Below, one piece after another: positions 1-8,899 of a stretch of DNA of 64,000 nucleotides; position 1 is the stretch's first letter, and each line of letters begins with the position of its first letter. This DNA is from Loigolactobacillus binensis (GTDB lineage Bacteria; Bacillota; Bacilli; Lactobacillales; Lactobacillaceae), in assembly GCF_005405165.1 (NCBI RefSeq), contig NZ_BJDN01000005.1, forward strand, positions 1-64,000. The letters run 5' to 3'. The position numbers and the translations under genes are program-made. Under the pieces are notes generated by a model, which searched no databases, was not told the origin of the DNA, and worked only from the letters and a program-made list of their open reading frames with translations.

Positions 1-45
1 TGGATTTTTTGGATGGGGGCTGTGGGCTCTTTTTTGCACAAAAAA

Positions 46-85
46 TCCTGTTAATAGCTTACCACTTTGTAAACGATCAACAGGA
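46..85 (-). terminator. possible second terminator beyond kup
   Basis: A 7-bp inverted repeat (TCCTGTT at 46-52, AACAGGA at 79-85) is followed on the minus strand by six Ts. The 26-base loop is long, so this is only a candidate backup terminator beyond the strong hairpin at 101-150. Bases 1-45 hold nothing else I can identify. Confidence 0.3.
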
Positions 86-100
86 AAAAGTATAGAGCCT

Positions 101-150
101 AAAAAAATAGCTACGTGCGACGAAAATCTTCGTTGTCCGTAGCTATTTTT
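101..150 (-). terminator. rho-independent terminator of kup
   Basis: AAAAAATAGCTACG on the left pairs with CGTAGCTATTTTTT on the right around a loop with its own short AAATCTTCG/GAAGATTTT-type pairing. The T-run lies directly after the kup stop codon, and the arms are symmetric enough to stop transcription from either side. Confidence 0.85.
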
Positions 151-2142
151 TTACTTAATTTGCTTTAATTTAATGTGGTAACGTTTGCCTAGGATCAGCG
201 GTACTGCTTCGATGGTCACATCACTAAATTCCAGGCCAAACCATTGAACTGGTGTAGCAGTATGGTTTTGCAGCCAAATACGTGCCCCGATGATCAACTT
301 TTCCCAATTAGAAATATTAGTTGCTGGTGATAATAATTCATGTAAGACTACAAAACGAAAATCACCTACGTGCCGGTTAGGAATCGTTGTATACTGCTGG
401 GGCTGGTAGTCGATTTTACCTTCACGCATTAAATCCTGAATGATCTGCCGAATATACACATTGATCCACTGGTTGCGCCGGAAACCAAGATACAACGTGA
501 CATTGACCACACTTTTAGTCCCCATTGTGTCGACCTTATAGTTCTGCGTGTACGGCTCATCCGTGATCACTACAGTAACAAACCAATAGACCCGCGCACG
601 TTTCGGCCGCTTATCTAAAATTGAATACAACATGCTGCGCTTGATCATATGTCCTGGCTTCATTTTTGCCATGTACACAAGGTTAGTCGCGTACAACGGT
701 ACCTTTTCATCAGCGGATAATTCAACCAATTGATTCCGGTAAGCTAATAACGACACATATTCCCGCTCAGATTCATGCCGATCGCGAATCTTATTGCCAT
801 AATACCAGATCGCCATCACTGATAAAATTAAGCACGTGATCAAAACCGTAACGTAGCCGCCATGAGCAAATTTAACAATACTAGCCGCGAAAAATACGGT
901 TTCCACTGTTCCGAAGAAAAGTGCGATCAGTAGGGCAACCACCCGATTGATTTTCTGGGCCAAATAAGTGTGCAATAAAATCGTCGTCATCAGCATCGTA
1001 ACTGTGATCGCCAAACCATAGGCTGCTTCCATATGTTCGGATGTTCGGAAAAATAGGGTGACCGCTAAAGTGACCAAACACAACAACCAATTAACGTTGC
1101 CGATATAAATTTGGCCCCGTTCAGTACTGGGATACTTGATCAACATCCGCGGTAAGATCTTCAAACGAATCGCTTCTGCCACCAAGGTAAAAGACCCGGT
1201 GATCAAGGCCTGCGAAGCAATAATCGCCGCCAAAGTTGCGATCACGATCACAAATAACTTCATATTTGCTGGAACCACCGCGAAAAATGGATTGGTCAAG
1301 CCGGTGACCGCCTGCGAGTGATAATTACGAATCAACCATGCGCCTTGGCCAAAATAGCTAAGGGTCAACATGCTGTAAACAAAAGGCCAGCTGGCGTAAA
1401 TATTTTTCTTACCAACATGTCCCATATCTGAATATAACGCTTCCGCCCCAGTTGTTGCTAGAAAGACACTACCAAGAATGAACACGCCCACTTTATTGGC
1501 CGGACTGAACAGTGTTTTAAGGGCATAGACTGGCGATAAAGCCTTCAAAACTTCAAGATTCGGTAACATATTGACAAATCCGATCACCCCGATCAGTGCA
1601 AACCACAAAAACATGATCGGTCCAAAGGCCTTACCGATGGTGGAAGTACCGAAACGTTGAATTATAAATAGCAAAAGTAAAATAACGATCGTTGTCCCCA
1701 CCACAACATTTTGATTCTGACTAAAAATCAACTTTCCAAAAGCTTGGCCCTTTAAGCCTTCCACCGCACTAGTCACCGTCACTGCAGGTGTTAAAGTCCC
1801 ATCGGCTAACAAGGCCGCACCGCCTACCAACGCAGGGATCATCAGCCAACGCGCGTGCTTATGCACCAAGGCATACAAGGCAAAAATACCGCCTTCACCA
1901 TTATTATCAGCCCGCAACGCGATCAGCACGTATTTAACGGTAGTCACTAACATCAACGTCCAAAATATCAGGGAAATGCTGCCAATAATGTAGTCCGGGG
2001 TAGCGTGTTGTAACCCGCCAGCGTCAGCAACGATCGCATTCATCACGTAGAGCGGTGACGTACCAATATCCCCGTAGACAATTCCCAGCGTAACCAACAC
2101 GCCAGCAATTGATAATTTGTTACGTAAACTATTTTTTTGCAT
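151..2142 (-). CDS. kup: KUP/HAK-type potassium uptake permease
   Basis: The 663-residue product is the expected length for the KUP family, which imports K+ together with protons across the cytoplasmic membrane. The family signature [11 protein letters not shown] sits at residues 23-33. About twelve hydrophobic segments fill residues 10-450, and a soluble C-terminal domain of about 200 residues follows. The start ATG has a modest AGGTA-type site. The gene is transcribed alone: a terminator follows at once, and the YitT gene upstream is separated by 138 bases. No c-di-AMP (ydaO) riboswitch is recognisable in that gap, although the family is often under such control. The assignment is secure. 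Confidence 0.95.
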   Translation of the reverse strand: MQKNSLRNKLSIAGVLVTLGIVYGDIGTSPLYVMNAIVADAGGLQHATPDYIIGSISLIFWTLMLVTTVKYVLIALRADNNGEGGIFALYALVHKHARWLMIPALVGGAALLADGTLTPAVTVTSAVEGLKGQAFGKLIFSQNQNVVVGTTIVILLLLFIIQRFGTSTIGKAFGPIMFLWFALIGVIGFVNMLPNLEVLKALSPVYALKTLFSPANKVGVFILGSVFLATTGAEALYSDMGHVGKKNIYASWPFVYSMLTLSYFGQGAWLIRNYHSQAVTGLTNPFFAVVPANMKLFVIVIATLAAIIASQALITGSFTLVAEAIRLKILPRMLIKYPSTERGQIYIGNVNWLLCLVTLAVTLFFRTSEHMEAAYGLAITVTMLMTTILLHTYLAQKINRVVALLIALFFGTVETVFFAASIVKFAHGGYVTVLITCLILSVMAIWYYGNKIRDRHESEREYVSLLAYRNQLVELSADEKVPLYATNLVYMAKMKPGHMIKRSMLYSILDKRPKRARVYWFVTVVITDEPYTQNYKVDTMGTKSVVNVTLYLGFRRNQWINVYIRQIIQDLMREGKIDYQPQQYTTIPNRHVGDFRFVVLHELLSPATNISNWEKLIIGARIWLQNHTATPVQWFGLEFSDVTIEAVPLILGKRYHIKLKQIK

Positions 2143-2280
2143 TTATCTTACCTACTAATTTCTGAAAATTTCTAACTTTGTGCTTTGATAATAACACTTT
2201 TTTCATTAGTGAGTGTGGCCAAAGTTATTGCTGCGCTAAAGGTCACAGGCCAGCTCAGGCTGCTTAGCCAAGCTGGCGTT

Positions 2281-3111
2281 TCATAAAATGCCCCCGTGGA
2301 CTTCAGCAATATCGTGAACCATCAAGAAAGCGGCTGGATCAATGCTATGAATACGCTTGATCACATGGGGATAATCTTGATTTTCCACTACCAACATCAG
2401 CATTTCCCGGGCCTCACCACTAAAGCCGCCAGTTACTTGTAAGGCGGTCAAACCACGTGCCATTTCATCAACTAGCACTGCCTTGATCGCCGCTTCCTGC
2501 TCGCTCATAACGTAGATCACGCGCTTGCGGTCTAAACCAGTTTCAATGTAATTCATTAGTAGCGACGTGATCACCAGCGACAGTAAAGCCGATACAAAAA
2601 CTTCAAAATTAGCGGTGATTAAATTACCAACACAGATCAACCCATCAATCACCAATAAACTGACTGCCGGCTTGATTTGAAAATACTTTTTTAAGATCAG
2701 CGGTGGCACGGTTGTTCCTCCGCTAGAGGCATCCATTCGGTATAATAGCGATACGCCTAACGCAAAGACAACGCCACCGATAATTACGGCCAGCAAACGG
2801 TCTTGTACCAGCTTTACTTGTGGGGTCAAAGCCAAACAAATCGGCAAAACAAAACTGCCAAAGGCGATTCGCGCAACTGTTGCACGTTCCAAGAAAAAAT
2901 ACGCGCTGACTAATAGAACAATGTTCAAGACTAAGACCACCGTTGACACCGGCCAGCCTAAAGCCGCTTCGGCTAAAATAGCGATCCCCGTCACCCCACC
3001 AGCAGCTACGGCGTGGGGGGCGTAGAATAAATTAATACTTAAAGCAATAATTTCTAAGGCGACGATCATCAAAACAAATTGGCGCACTTGGCCACGTGTT
3101 ATTTGGGGCAT
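2281..3111 (-). CDS. YitT family membrane protein (DUF2179)
   Basis: This 276-residue protein has five or six hydrophobic helices in residues 10-195. A soluble C-terminal DUF2179-type domain of about 60 residues (roughly 212-275, ending HDIAEVHGGIL) completes the standard YitT architecture. The N-terminal part carries the family's glycine-rich AAGGVTGIAIL stretch at about residues 36-46. The ATG follows a good GAGGTAACTG site. The molecular function of YitT proteins is not established; transport is inferred from topology only. It lies upstream of kup on the same strand, but the 138-base gap gives no proof of cotranscription. Confidence 0.9.
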   Translation of the reverse strand: MPQITRGQVRQFVLMIVALEIIALSINLFYAPHAVAAGGVTGIAILAEAALGWPVSTVVLVLNIVLLVSAYFFLERATVARIAFGSFVLPICLALTPQVKLVQDRLLAVIIGGVVFALGVSLLYRMDASSGGTTVPPLILKKYFQIKPAVSLLVIDGLICVGNLITANFEVFVSALLSLVITSLLMNYIETGLDRKRVIYVMSEQEAAIKAVLVDEMARGLTALQVTGGFSGEAREMLMLVVENQDYPHVIKRIHSIDPAAFLMVHDIAEVHGGIL

Positions 3112-3282
3112 TCAGTTACCTCATTTCTTTACTTTAGTTTCCATTATGCCAGAAATACAATTTAATTGCTGACTTGCACTAGTGCTTACCCGCAAAAAAT
3201 GATTAACAAAAAGAGACTAGGTCACAATGCCTTTACTGAATTAGTACGATACCCGCTTACTTGCTAAACAGTATTGCCGAAA

Positions 3283-3301
3283 ACGGGCGCCAGTAACCAT
3301 T
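3283..3301. repeat. copy of dispersed intergenic repeat
   Basis: The 19-mer acgggcgccagtaaccatt at 3283-3301 is identical to 10782-10800. A related version lies at 10682-10698, where the last 15 bases are identical. Downstream (3302-3328) a TTCAACT/AAGTTGAA pairing could form a hairpin. All copies are intergenic. The 3112-3458 interval holds this repeat and the terminator at 3391-3425 and nothing else recognisable. Confidence 0.6.
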
Positions 3302-3390
3302 CAACTGAGGTAAAAACCACCAAGTTGAAATAGAGCAAGCGAAAAAAGCTGCCTAGTGGAACACATTGTATTGTCCGAAAGTACAAAAAT

Positions 3391-3425
3391 GGAGTTGCAC
3401 CATAAATTACTTATGGCGCAACTCC
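3391..3425 (-). terminator. terminator of LysM protein gene
   Basis: Fifteen-base arms (3391-3405 and 3411-3425) pair with a single mismatch around a 5-base loop. On the minus strand the stem is followed by ATTTTTG. It lies 34 bases past the stop codon of the LysM gene. A hairpin with a similar arm sequence occurs at 43294-43329. Confidence 0.75.
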
Positions 3426-3458
3426 GATATTTGATCATTTAATTAAGACTAGTTTAGT

Positions 3459-4085
3459 TTAGTACCAGCCGTTTGCTTGCCAAAATGCTTGGGCAGCAGT
3501 CCATGAACCATAACGTGTAGTAACATAGTTATTAGCCACTTTTTCTTGGTTGGCAGCTGAGTAATCACCATTTAAGTATGAAGAGCTTAATTGATATTTA
3601 CCAACATATTGACCGTTTGTTGCGGTGTAGCTACCACCAGATTCTTTGTTCGCGATCCAAGCCTTAGCTGCTGCTTCTGAAGAGCTTGCGCTAGTCGTTG
3701 AAGTCGTTGAAGTTGCCGCCGTTGTTGTTGCGGCCGTTGAAGTTGAAGCAGCTTGCGTTGTTTGTTGTGTCGACGCTGCTGGCTGCGTTGTTTGTGTTGT
3801 TTGTGTTGTCGTTGCTGCTGGTTGCGCAGTAGTTGTTGTCGTTTGTGTACTACCAGGAAGCGTATAAGTTTGGCCCGCATAAATCAAATGTGTGCTTGAG
3901 CTGATCCCATTAGCTTGTTCGAATGCTGTAACGGAAACTCCGTTTGCGTTAGCTAACTTAGCGACTGTGTCGCCTGATTGAGCGGTTACGGTAGCCGCGC
4001 TTGCTTGAGCGACGCCACCAACGAATAGACTAGCGGCACCAACAGTGGATAAAACTACCATTTTAATACGGTTACTTAATAAAAT
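3459..4085 (-). CDS. secreted LysM wall protein with Apf-like C-terminal domain
   Basis: The product has a signal peptide (hydrophobic core VVLSTVGAASLFVGGVA, likely cleavage after QASA). One LysM peptidoglycan-binding domain follows (ATVTAQSGDTVAKLANANG onwards, about 45 residues), then a Thr/Gln/Ala/Ser-rich linker of about 70 residues. The C-terminal domain runs from WIANKESGGSY through GQYVGKYQLS to WQANGWY, as in aggregation-promoting-factor-type and transglycosylase-like proteins of lactobacilli. The start is unusual. AGGAG at 4098-4094 is 8 bases from an in-frame ATT at 4085, whereas the first good ATG (4061) has no site. I therefore place the start at ATT, giving 208 residues, with 4061 as the alternative. 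Probable role: cell-wall binding or remodelling. Confidence 0.88.
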   Translation of the reverse strand: MLLSNRIKMVVLSTVGAASLFVGGVAQASAATVTAQSGDTVAKLANANGVSVTAFEQANGISSSTHLIYAGQTYTLPGSTQTTTTTAQPAATTTQTTQTTQPAASTQQTTQAASTSTAATTTAATSTTSTTSASSSEAAAKAWIANKESGGSYTATNGQYVGKYQLSSSYLNGDYSAANQEKVANNYVTTRYGSWTAAQAFWQANGWY

Positions 4086-4174
4086 AAAAATCACTCCTAA
4101 ATTGGGTTTGTAAGATTTGTTTGTAAATAACGACCGTTCACGTGAATGTTGACTTAATTCAATCAACGAGACTG

Positions 4175-4183
4175 ATTATAGCA
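4175..4183 (-). promoter_or_regulatory. extended -10 promoter of LysM gene
   Basis: On the minus strand TGCTATAAT forms an extended -10 element about 75 bases upstream of the ribosome site. Only a weak TTTGTT-like -35 lies 16 bases before it. The leader contains the palindrome TTCACGTGAA near 4139-4148. The remaining AT-rich stretch up to 4472 shows no gene or element I can support. Confidence 0.55.
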
Positions 4184-4472
4184 ACTCGCTGTGACAAACA
4201 AATACCTAAACCATTACAGAACGGGATTTTTACGCAATATTGTCATACCGCTGTAATCTCTTGCAATACATTTTTTTCAGGCAGACCGTGTGTTCTTGAT
4301 CTGCTAACCTTCCGCTTTGTTTTTTTTAGATTACAAAATCACCTTTTTTCCCGCAAAAACGAAGAAAAACTTTTATTTTTTAGATTAAAAAATGATTAGA
4401 AGTCGTTATTTTTAGTTGTTTCCATGGAAATTGGCCTTTTTTAACTTACAGAAACCCTGAAATGAAGCCTAA

Positions 4473-4507
4473 AAAAACTTCTATCTAATTTCTAGATAGA
4501 AGTTTTA
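4473..4507 (-). terminator. terminator of Ldh-family gene
   Basis: ACTTCTATCTA and TAGATAGAAGT pair perfectly around a short loop and are flanked by A- and T-runs. It lies 13 bases past the stop of the dehydrogenase gene. Confidence 0.85.
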
Positions 4508-4519
4508 GTACGTTGCCAC

Positions 4520-5608
4520 CTATTTAACTAAATCTGCATATTCAATACCTAAGCGGCTGGCAATGGCTTCAATTTCTGCCAATGTTTTATCATCAATTTC
4601 AATGCCGTTGGCTTTGCGATCCGCATACGCCGCGGCTTCTTTATCACCATGAACATAGATCGTCTTTCCTGGAATGGCCGGTAATTCCCGAATATCCTGT
4701 AAATAACGGGAGAAACGGTCAATAATTTGTTCTTTATCACCAAAAATTGCGGGATCAATGGCGGTAAAACTTTGACACGGGCCAACGTTTAAGTCTTCTG
4801 GCGTAATTTCTGTTGAAATATTGCCCATCGATAAAATAGAAGTGAAGACTTCTACAATAATACCTAGACCAAACCCTTTATGACTACCAGTGTTTTCGGA
4901 GACCCCACCAAGTGGCGCCAAACCAACATTAGAATCAGGATCGCGTAGCGCTTTGAAGTCAGCGGTTTGTGTATGATCATAAACGGGCTCGTCACCATTT
5001 TTAGCCACCCACAATGCCGGCAGATCCTTTTCTAACTTATTATAAACTTCAATTTTGCCTTGCGGTACCGTTGTTGTTGCCGCATCAAAAATGAAGGTGT
5101 GCGGTTTGGCTGGCATCGCAAACGCAATTGGATTAGTGCCGACAAAAGCTTTAGTTGCATGCGTTGGTAACATTGCGGGACGCGAATTACACGACGACAT
5201 CCCGATCAAACCCTGCTGTGCTGCCATATCTGCATAGTAGCCAGCAATGCCGTAATGCCCGGAACGCCGCGTGGTGACAATCCCAATACCATGCTTTTTG
5301 GCCTTTTCAATGGCTAAATTCATGCTGTAGATCCCGTTTAACTGGCCAATGCCAAAATTAGCGTCCACCACTGCACTGACATCCGTCTCCTTCACGATCT
5401 CCGGTTTACTGTGGACACGAATTTTTCCATTTTGAATAAAATGATCGTACATCACTAAGCGTTGCACACCATGTGATTCGATCCCATGAAGATCAGTATA
5501 GATCAACGTATTAGCCACTTTTTGGCTTTCCGGCGCTGAAAATCCATAAGCTTGATAAATATTGAAAACTAACTTTTTAATTTTGTCACTATCATATCTT
5601 TTTACCAC
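4520..5608 (-). CDS. malate/L-lactate dehydrogenase family oxidoreductase
   Basis: This NAD(P)-dependent oxidoreductase belongs to the type-2 malate/L-lactate/ureidoglycolate dehydrogenase family, whose members reduce 2-oxoacids. Family signatures are TDLHGIESHGVQRL near the N-terminus, RRSGHYGIAGYYA, GTNPIAFAMP and SHKGFGLGIIVEV. The frame stays open up to 5695, but a TTGACA-N17-TACCAT promoter occupies 5667-5695, so upstream starts would lie in the promoter. I place the start at GTG 5608 (VVKRYDSDKIKK), where family members normally begin, giving 362 residues. The exact substrate cannot be read from sequence. The gene is monocistronic. Confidence 0.88.
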   Translation of the reverse strand: MVKRYDSDKIKKLVFNIYQAYGFSAPESQKVANTLIYTDLHGIESHGVQRLVMYDHFIQNGKIRVHSKPEIVKETDVSAVVDANFGIGQLNGIYSMNLAIEKAKKHGIGIVTTRRSGHYGIAGYYADMAAQQGLIGMSSCNSRPAMLPTHATKAFVGTNPIAFAMPAKPHTFIFDAATTTVPQGKIEVYNKLEKDLPALWVAKNGDEPVYDHTQTADFKALRDPDSNVGLAPLGGVSENTGSHKGFGLGIIVEVFTSILSMGNISTEITPEDLNVGPCQSFTAIDPAIFGDKEQIIDRFSRYLQDIRELPAIPGKTIYVHGDKEAAAYADRKANGIEIDDKTLAEIEAIASRLGIEYADLVK

Positions 5609-5666
5609 TACATTCACCACACCATTAAGTTTATTGGTGGATCCAAGAATCCACACCATGTAATAA

Positions 5667-5695
5667 ATGGTAAGTAACATAGCGTTACTTGTCAA
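5667..5695 (-). promoter_or_regulatory. promoter with palindromic spacer, Ldh-family gene
   Basis: TTGACA (5695-5690) and TACCAT (5672-5667) are separated by 17 bases. The spacer contains a perfect 7-bp inverted repeat, AAGTAAC at 5672-5678 and GTTACTT at 5684-5690, with a 5-base centre. That position suits a repressor operator. No regulator gene is adjacent. Confidence 0.6.
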
Positions 5696-5778
5696 ATTAT
5701 TTTTTAATCTATCCCTAATATTAAATTAATGGTTAAGCTTTTAATCGTGATTTAATCAGTTTAATTAATGAGAAATAA

Positions 5779-8700
5779 CTATACTTCAAATCCTAACTGA
5801 TAACGCACATGGCTTTGTCCGTTACCATTGGTCCGCACTTGCAGCTGATCAGGGACCTGCTCCTGTAATTCCTTAACATGGCTGATAATACCGATCATTC
5901 GGTGTTTACCTTCAACTGTCTCTAACGCATCCAACGCAGTTGCCAACGCATCTTCATCTAAAGAACCGAAACCTTCATCAATAAATAAGGCTTCAATCTC
6001 GATGCCACCCGCTTCTTGTTGGATCACTTCACCTAAAGCCAATGCCAACGTTAATGCAGCAATAAAGCTTTCGCCACCAGAAAGCGTATGGACACTGCGA
6101 ATAGCACCACAATTATCATCATAAACATCAATTTCCAAACCAGTATTGGTTCGAAAACTACCATTAACAGTTCGCAACTGAAATTGATAACGTCCTTGGG
6201 TCAATTGACTTAGACGTTGGTTCGCAACACGTAATACTTCACGTAAATAAGTTTGTAAAACATAACGTTCCAAGCTTAGTTTCTGGGGTCCATCGCCGTT
6301 AGCAACTTCCGCTAATTGCGTCAATTCAGCTAACGCCGCCATTTGTTGCTTGATACCCGCTAATTTCTGGGTGACCTGGGTTAAAACTTGCTGATCACGT
6401 TCACAGTATTCTTTCAATTGATAATAGCTTTGCTCGTTTTGCCGCAACTTAGCTGTTGCTTGCGCAAGCTGTTGCTTAAGTGCAGTTAAATCAGGCGGGG
6501 CCGTGATCGTTAACTGTGTCGTCAAACTTTGCTGCCGCGTTTCTAACTGCAAGCGCTGATCGTTAAATGCTTGCAGTTGGTGCCGTTGTTCATCTAATTG
6601 CGGCAAAAGGGCTAATAATTGCTGTAATTGAGCCCTAGTTTGCCCTGCAGTCGCTAAAGTCTGCGCCAACACTGCTTGCTGTTGCGTCAACTGCTGGGTC
6701 ACCGCCGTCAATTGTTTATCCTGTTCCGCTATCTGCGTCTGGTTGACTAAACTAGCTTCACTAGCAGCCTGTTGCTGTTTGGTTGCTGCCGCGAGCTCAT
6801 GCTCAAAAAGGGTTATCTTTTGCTGTAACTGCTCAAGTTGTTGCTGTAAGGCCGCTTGATCCGCAAAGGCTGCTGGTAATTGTTGCTGTTTATTTTGTTG
6901 CTGAGTTTGTAAGCCGATCAACTGCTGCGTTAACGCTTGGCTTTGCTGTTGTTGCTGCTGTAAAACTGTCTGATTAGTAAGCAAGGCCGCCTTTAATTTT
7001 GTTAATTGTAGCGTCGCTTGATCTAATTGACTTTGTTGTTGTTGCTTAGCGGCCAATTGCTGGGCTAAATTCTGTTGGGTTTGCGCCCCGATCGCCATTA
7101 ATTCGGTTAAATCAGTTGCGGTGGTAGCTGTCGTTTTAAGCAAAGCTGCTACCGCTGTTTGCCAAGTCGTTCGTTGCTGCTTAACATTTTCTGCAGTAGT
7201 GGTGACTTGCCCTGCTAACCGGGCTGCGGCTGCCTGGGCGTGTTGCCATGTTGTTTCCGCCGTTTGGTAGTCCTGTTCACTGACCACCTTAGTTTGTGTT
7301 GGCGCCACAATTTGGTGTTCCAAAGAGCCGCAAACAGGACAGGGTTGCCCCGGCAGTAGCTCCTGTTGTAAACGGGCAATTTGCGTCGCCGCCCAGTCAC
7401 TTTTAATTTGTAAAAAGTTGGTTTCGGCCTGGACACTAGCCGTTTGTAAATCGGTTAGCTTAGTCTGTTGCTGGGCCAAATCAGTTTCCGCGGTTTTTAT
7501 TTGGGTGGCTTGTTGTTGCAAAGCAGTGATCTGCTGGTGGATTTGTTGTTGTGCCTGTTGCTGACTCGTCAACTCCGCTATATCCTGCGCTAACTTGCCA
7601 CCAGTTGCCAGTAAATCATTCAATCTGGTTTGTTCGCCAATCAGTTGTTGTTGCTTAGTGTTGCTGTGCTGTTCAGCTTGCTGCGCCTGCTTTGCAGCCG
7701 TAGTGGTCTTTTTAATTGTCTGGGTCAATTCAGTAACTTCTTGATAAAGCGGCAGTAAGGCTTGGCCCTGATGTAATTGCTCCTGGCGGCTGGTCTGTTG
7801 TTCACTCATTGCCTGCAACGTATTTAGTTGTGTGTTGGCTGCGGACAATTCGGCCTTAAGCTGCGGTTGTTGTTGCCGCAAAGTCGTTAAATTCTGGCCT
7901 AATTCATGTTGCTGTGCCGTTAACTGCTGACATTGCTGCGCCACAGGCTGAACACCTCGCGCCCACTCTAATGCTTTGATTTGTTGCTGTAAGGCGGCCA
8001 TGGCAGGCTCCTGCTCCGTTAACGCCGCCAAGGCCGCCTGATTAGCCTGCTGCTCTTGGAGCCATTTGGCCTGCTGTTGGGCTGTCGTTAAAGCAGCCTG
8101 GTGTTGCTGTTCACTTTGGCGCGCGGCCTGCATTTGCTGTTCTGCTACGGTTGCTCGTTGAGTCAGCTCTGGCAATTGCTGCTGTAAAGCAGCCAACACA
8201 TCATCTGGGTTTGAACTGTCTGCGGCAGCTTGAAATTCCGGTAACCAAAAAGCTTGCTGTAAGATCACATTAACTTGCTGATTAGCATCGGCAAAAGCTT
8301 TATCAGCCGTTCGGCGTTGATCTTTTAAGACTTGCGCCCAGCGCTCATAAATTTGCGTGCCAAAAAGATTGCGTAACACTTTTTCTTTATCGTTACTATC
8401 CGACATTAGAAATTTACGGAACTCTCCTTGCGGTAATAACACGATCTGGGCAAATTGATTGGCATCCAAATGGAGTAGGTCTTGAATATAGGTAGCCACT
8501 TGACCTTTTTTAGTCAATTCCTGAATTTCTTTACCTTGTTGATAAACTGTTAACGTTACTTTGGCTGGCTGATCACGATAACCAGTGCCGCGTTTTTTGG
8601 CCACCAACTGATCGGGTTGCCGAACGATCAGATACTCCCGGTTGCGATGAGAAAAGCGAAAACTAACTTGGGTCAGATCAGCTGCAGTCGCAAAATCAGA

Positions 8701-8898
8701 ACGCAACATTTTGCCATCCCGCTCTTGTCCAGAAGTCACCCCAAATAAGGCATAACACAAGCCATCAAAAATCGTTGTCTTCCCACTGCCGGTTTTGCCG
8801 CTGATCAGAAATAAGGGGAGCTCCTGAAATTTCGTGAAATCAATCGTTTCATTGGCGTAAGGGCCAAAATTAATCATAGTCAAATTTAAGGGCCGCAT
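5779..8898 (-). CDS. sbcC: SbcC exonuclease subunit (SMC-like ATPase)
   Basis: SbcC forms the SbcCD (Mre11-Rad50-type) nuclease that opens DNA hairpins and processes double-strand ends. Residues (1039-aa form): Walker A GKTGSGKTT at 34-42; two very long Gln/Ala/Leu-rich coiled-coil arms; a zinc hook CPVC at 520-523; ABC signature LSGGESF near 937; Walker B ALFIDEGFGSLDED near 970. The coils are exceptionally glutamine-rich, with runs such as KQQQQSQ. The frame allows a GTG start at 8907, but ATG 8898 begins the conserved MRPLNLTMINFGPYA and sits one base past the sbcD stop, so I prefer it. It is cotranscribed with sbcD. Confidence 0.95.
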   Translation of the reverse strand: MRPLNLTMINFGPYANETIDFTKFQELPLFLISGKTGSGKTTIFDGLCYALFGVTSGQERDGKMLRSDFATAADLTQVSFRFSHRNREYLIVRQPDQLVAKKRGTGYRDQPAKVTLTVYQQGKEIQELTKKGQVATYIQDLLHLDANQFAQIVLLPQGEFRKFLMSDSNDKEKVLRNLFGTQIYERWAQVLKDQRRTADKAFADANQQVNVILQQAFWLPEFQAAADSSNPDDVLAALQQQLPELTQRATVAEQQMQAARQSEQQHQAALTTAQQQAKWLQEQQANQAALAALTEQEPAMAALQQQIKALEWARGVQPVAQQCQQLTAQQHELGQNLTTLRQQQPQLKAELSAANTQLNTLQAMSEQQTSRQEQLHQGQALLPLYQEVTELTQTIKKTTTAAKQAQQAEQHSNTKQQQLIGEQTRLNDLLATGGKLAQDIAELTSQQQAQQQIHQQITALQQQATQIKTAETDLAQQQTKLTDLQTASVQAETNFLQIKSDWAATQIARLQQELLPGQPCPVCGSLEHQIVAPTQTKVVSEQDYQTAETTWQHAQAAAARLAGQVTTTAENVKQQRTTWQTAVAALLKTTATTATDLTELMAIGAQTQQNLAQQLAAKQQQQSQLDQATLQLTKLKAALLTNQTVLQQQQQQSQALTQQLIGLQTQQQNKQQQLPAAFADQAALQQQLEQLQQKITLFEHELAAATKQQQAASEASLVNQTQIAEQDKQLTAVTQQLTQQQAVLAQTLATAGQTRAQLQQLLALLPQLDEQRHQLQAFNDQRLQLETRQQSLTTQLTITAPPDLTALKQQLAQATAKLRQNEQSYYQLKEYCERDQQVLTQVTQKLAGIKQQMAALAELTQLAEVANGDGPQKLSLERYVLQTYLREVLRVANQRLSQLTQGRYQFQLRTVNGSFRTNTGLEIDVYDDNCGAIRSVHTLSGGESFIAALTLALALGEVIQQEAGGIEIEALFIDEGFGSLDEDALATALDALETVEGKHRMIGIISHVKELQEQVPDQLQVRTNGNGQSHVRYQLGFEV

Positions 8899-8899
8899 C

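Noticed and set aside
2143..2280. Possible c-di-AMP (ydaO) riboswitch upstream of kup
   Set aside because: The gap is only 138 bases and shows none of the conserved ydaO segments.
3587..3880. 97- and 73-codon frames inside the LysM gene linker
   Set aside because: Both arise from the ACN/CAR-repeat codons of the Thr/Gln-rich linker read in other frames.
5850..8880. CAG/TTG-rich tracts in sbcC that look like simple-sequence repeats or a CRISPR-like pattern
   Set aside because: They are codons for Gln-, Ala- and Leu-rich coiled-coil arms with no constant repeat and spacer length.
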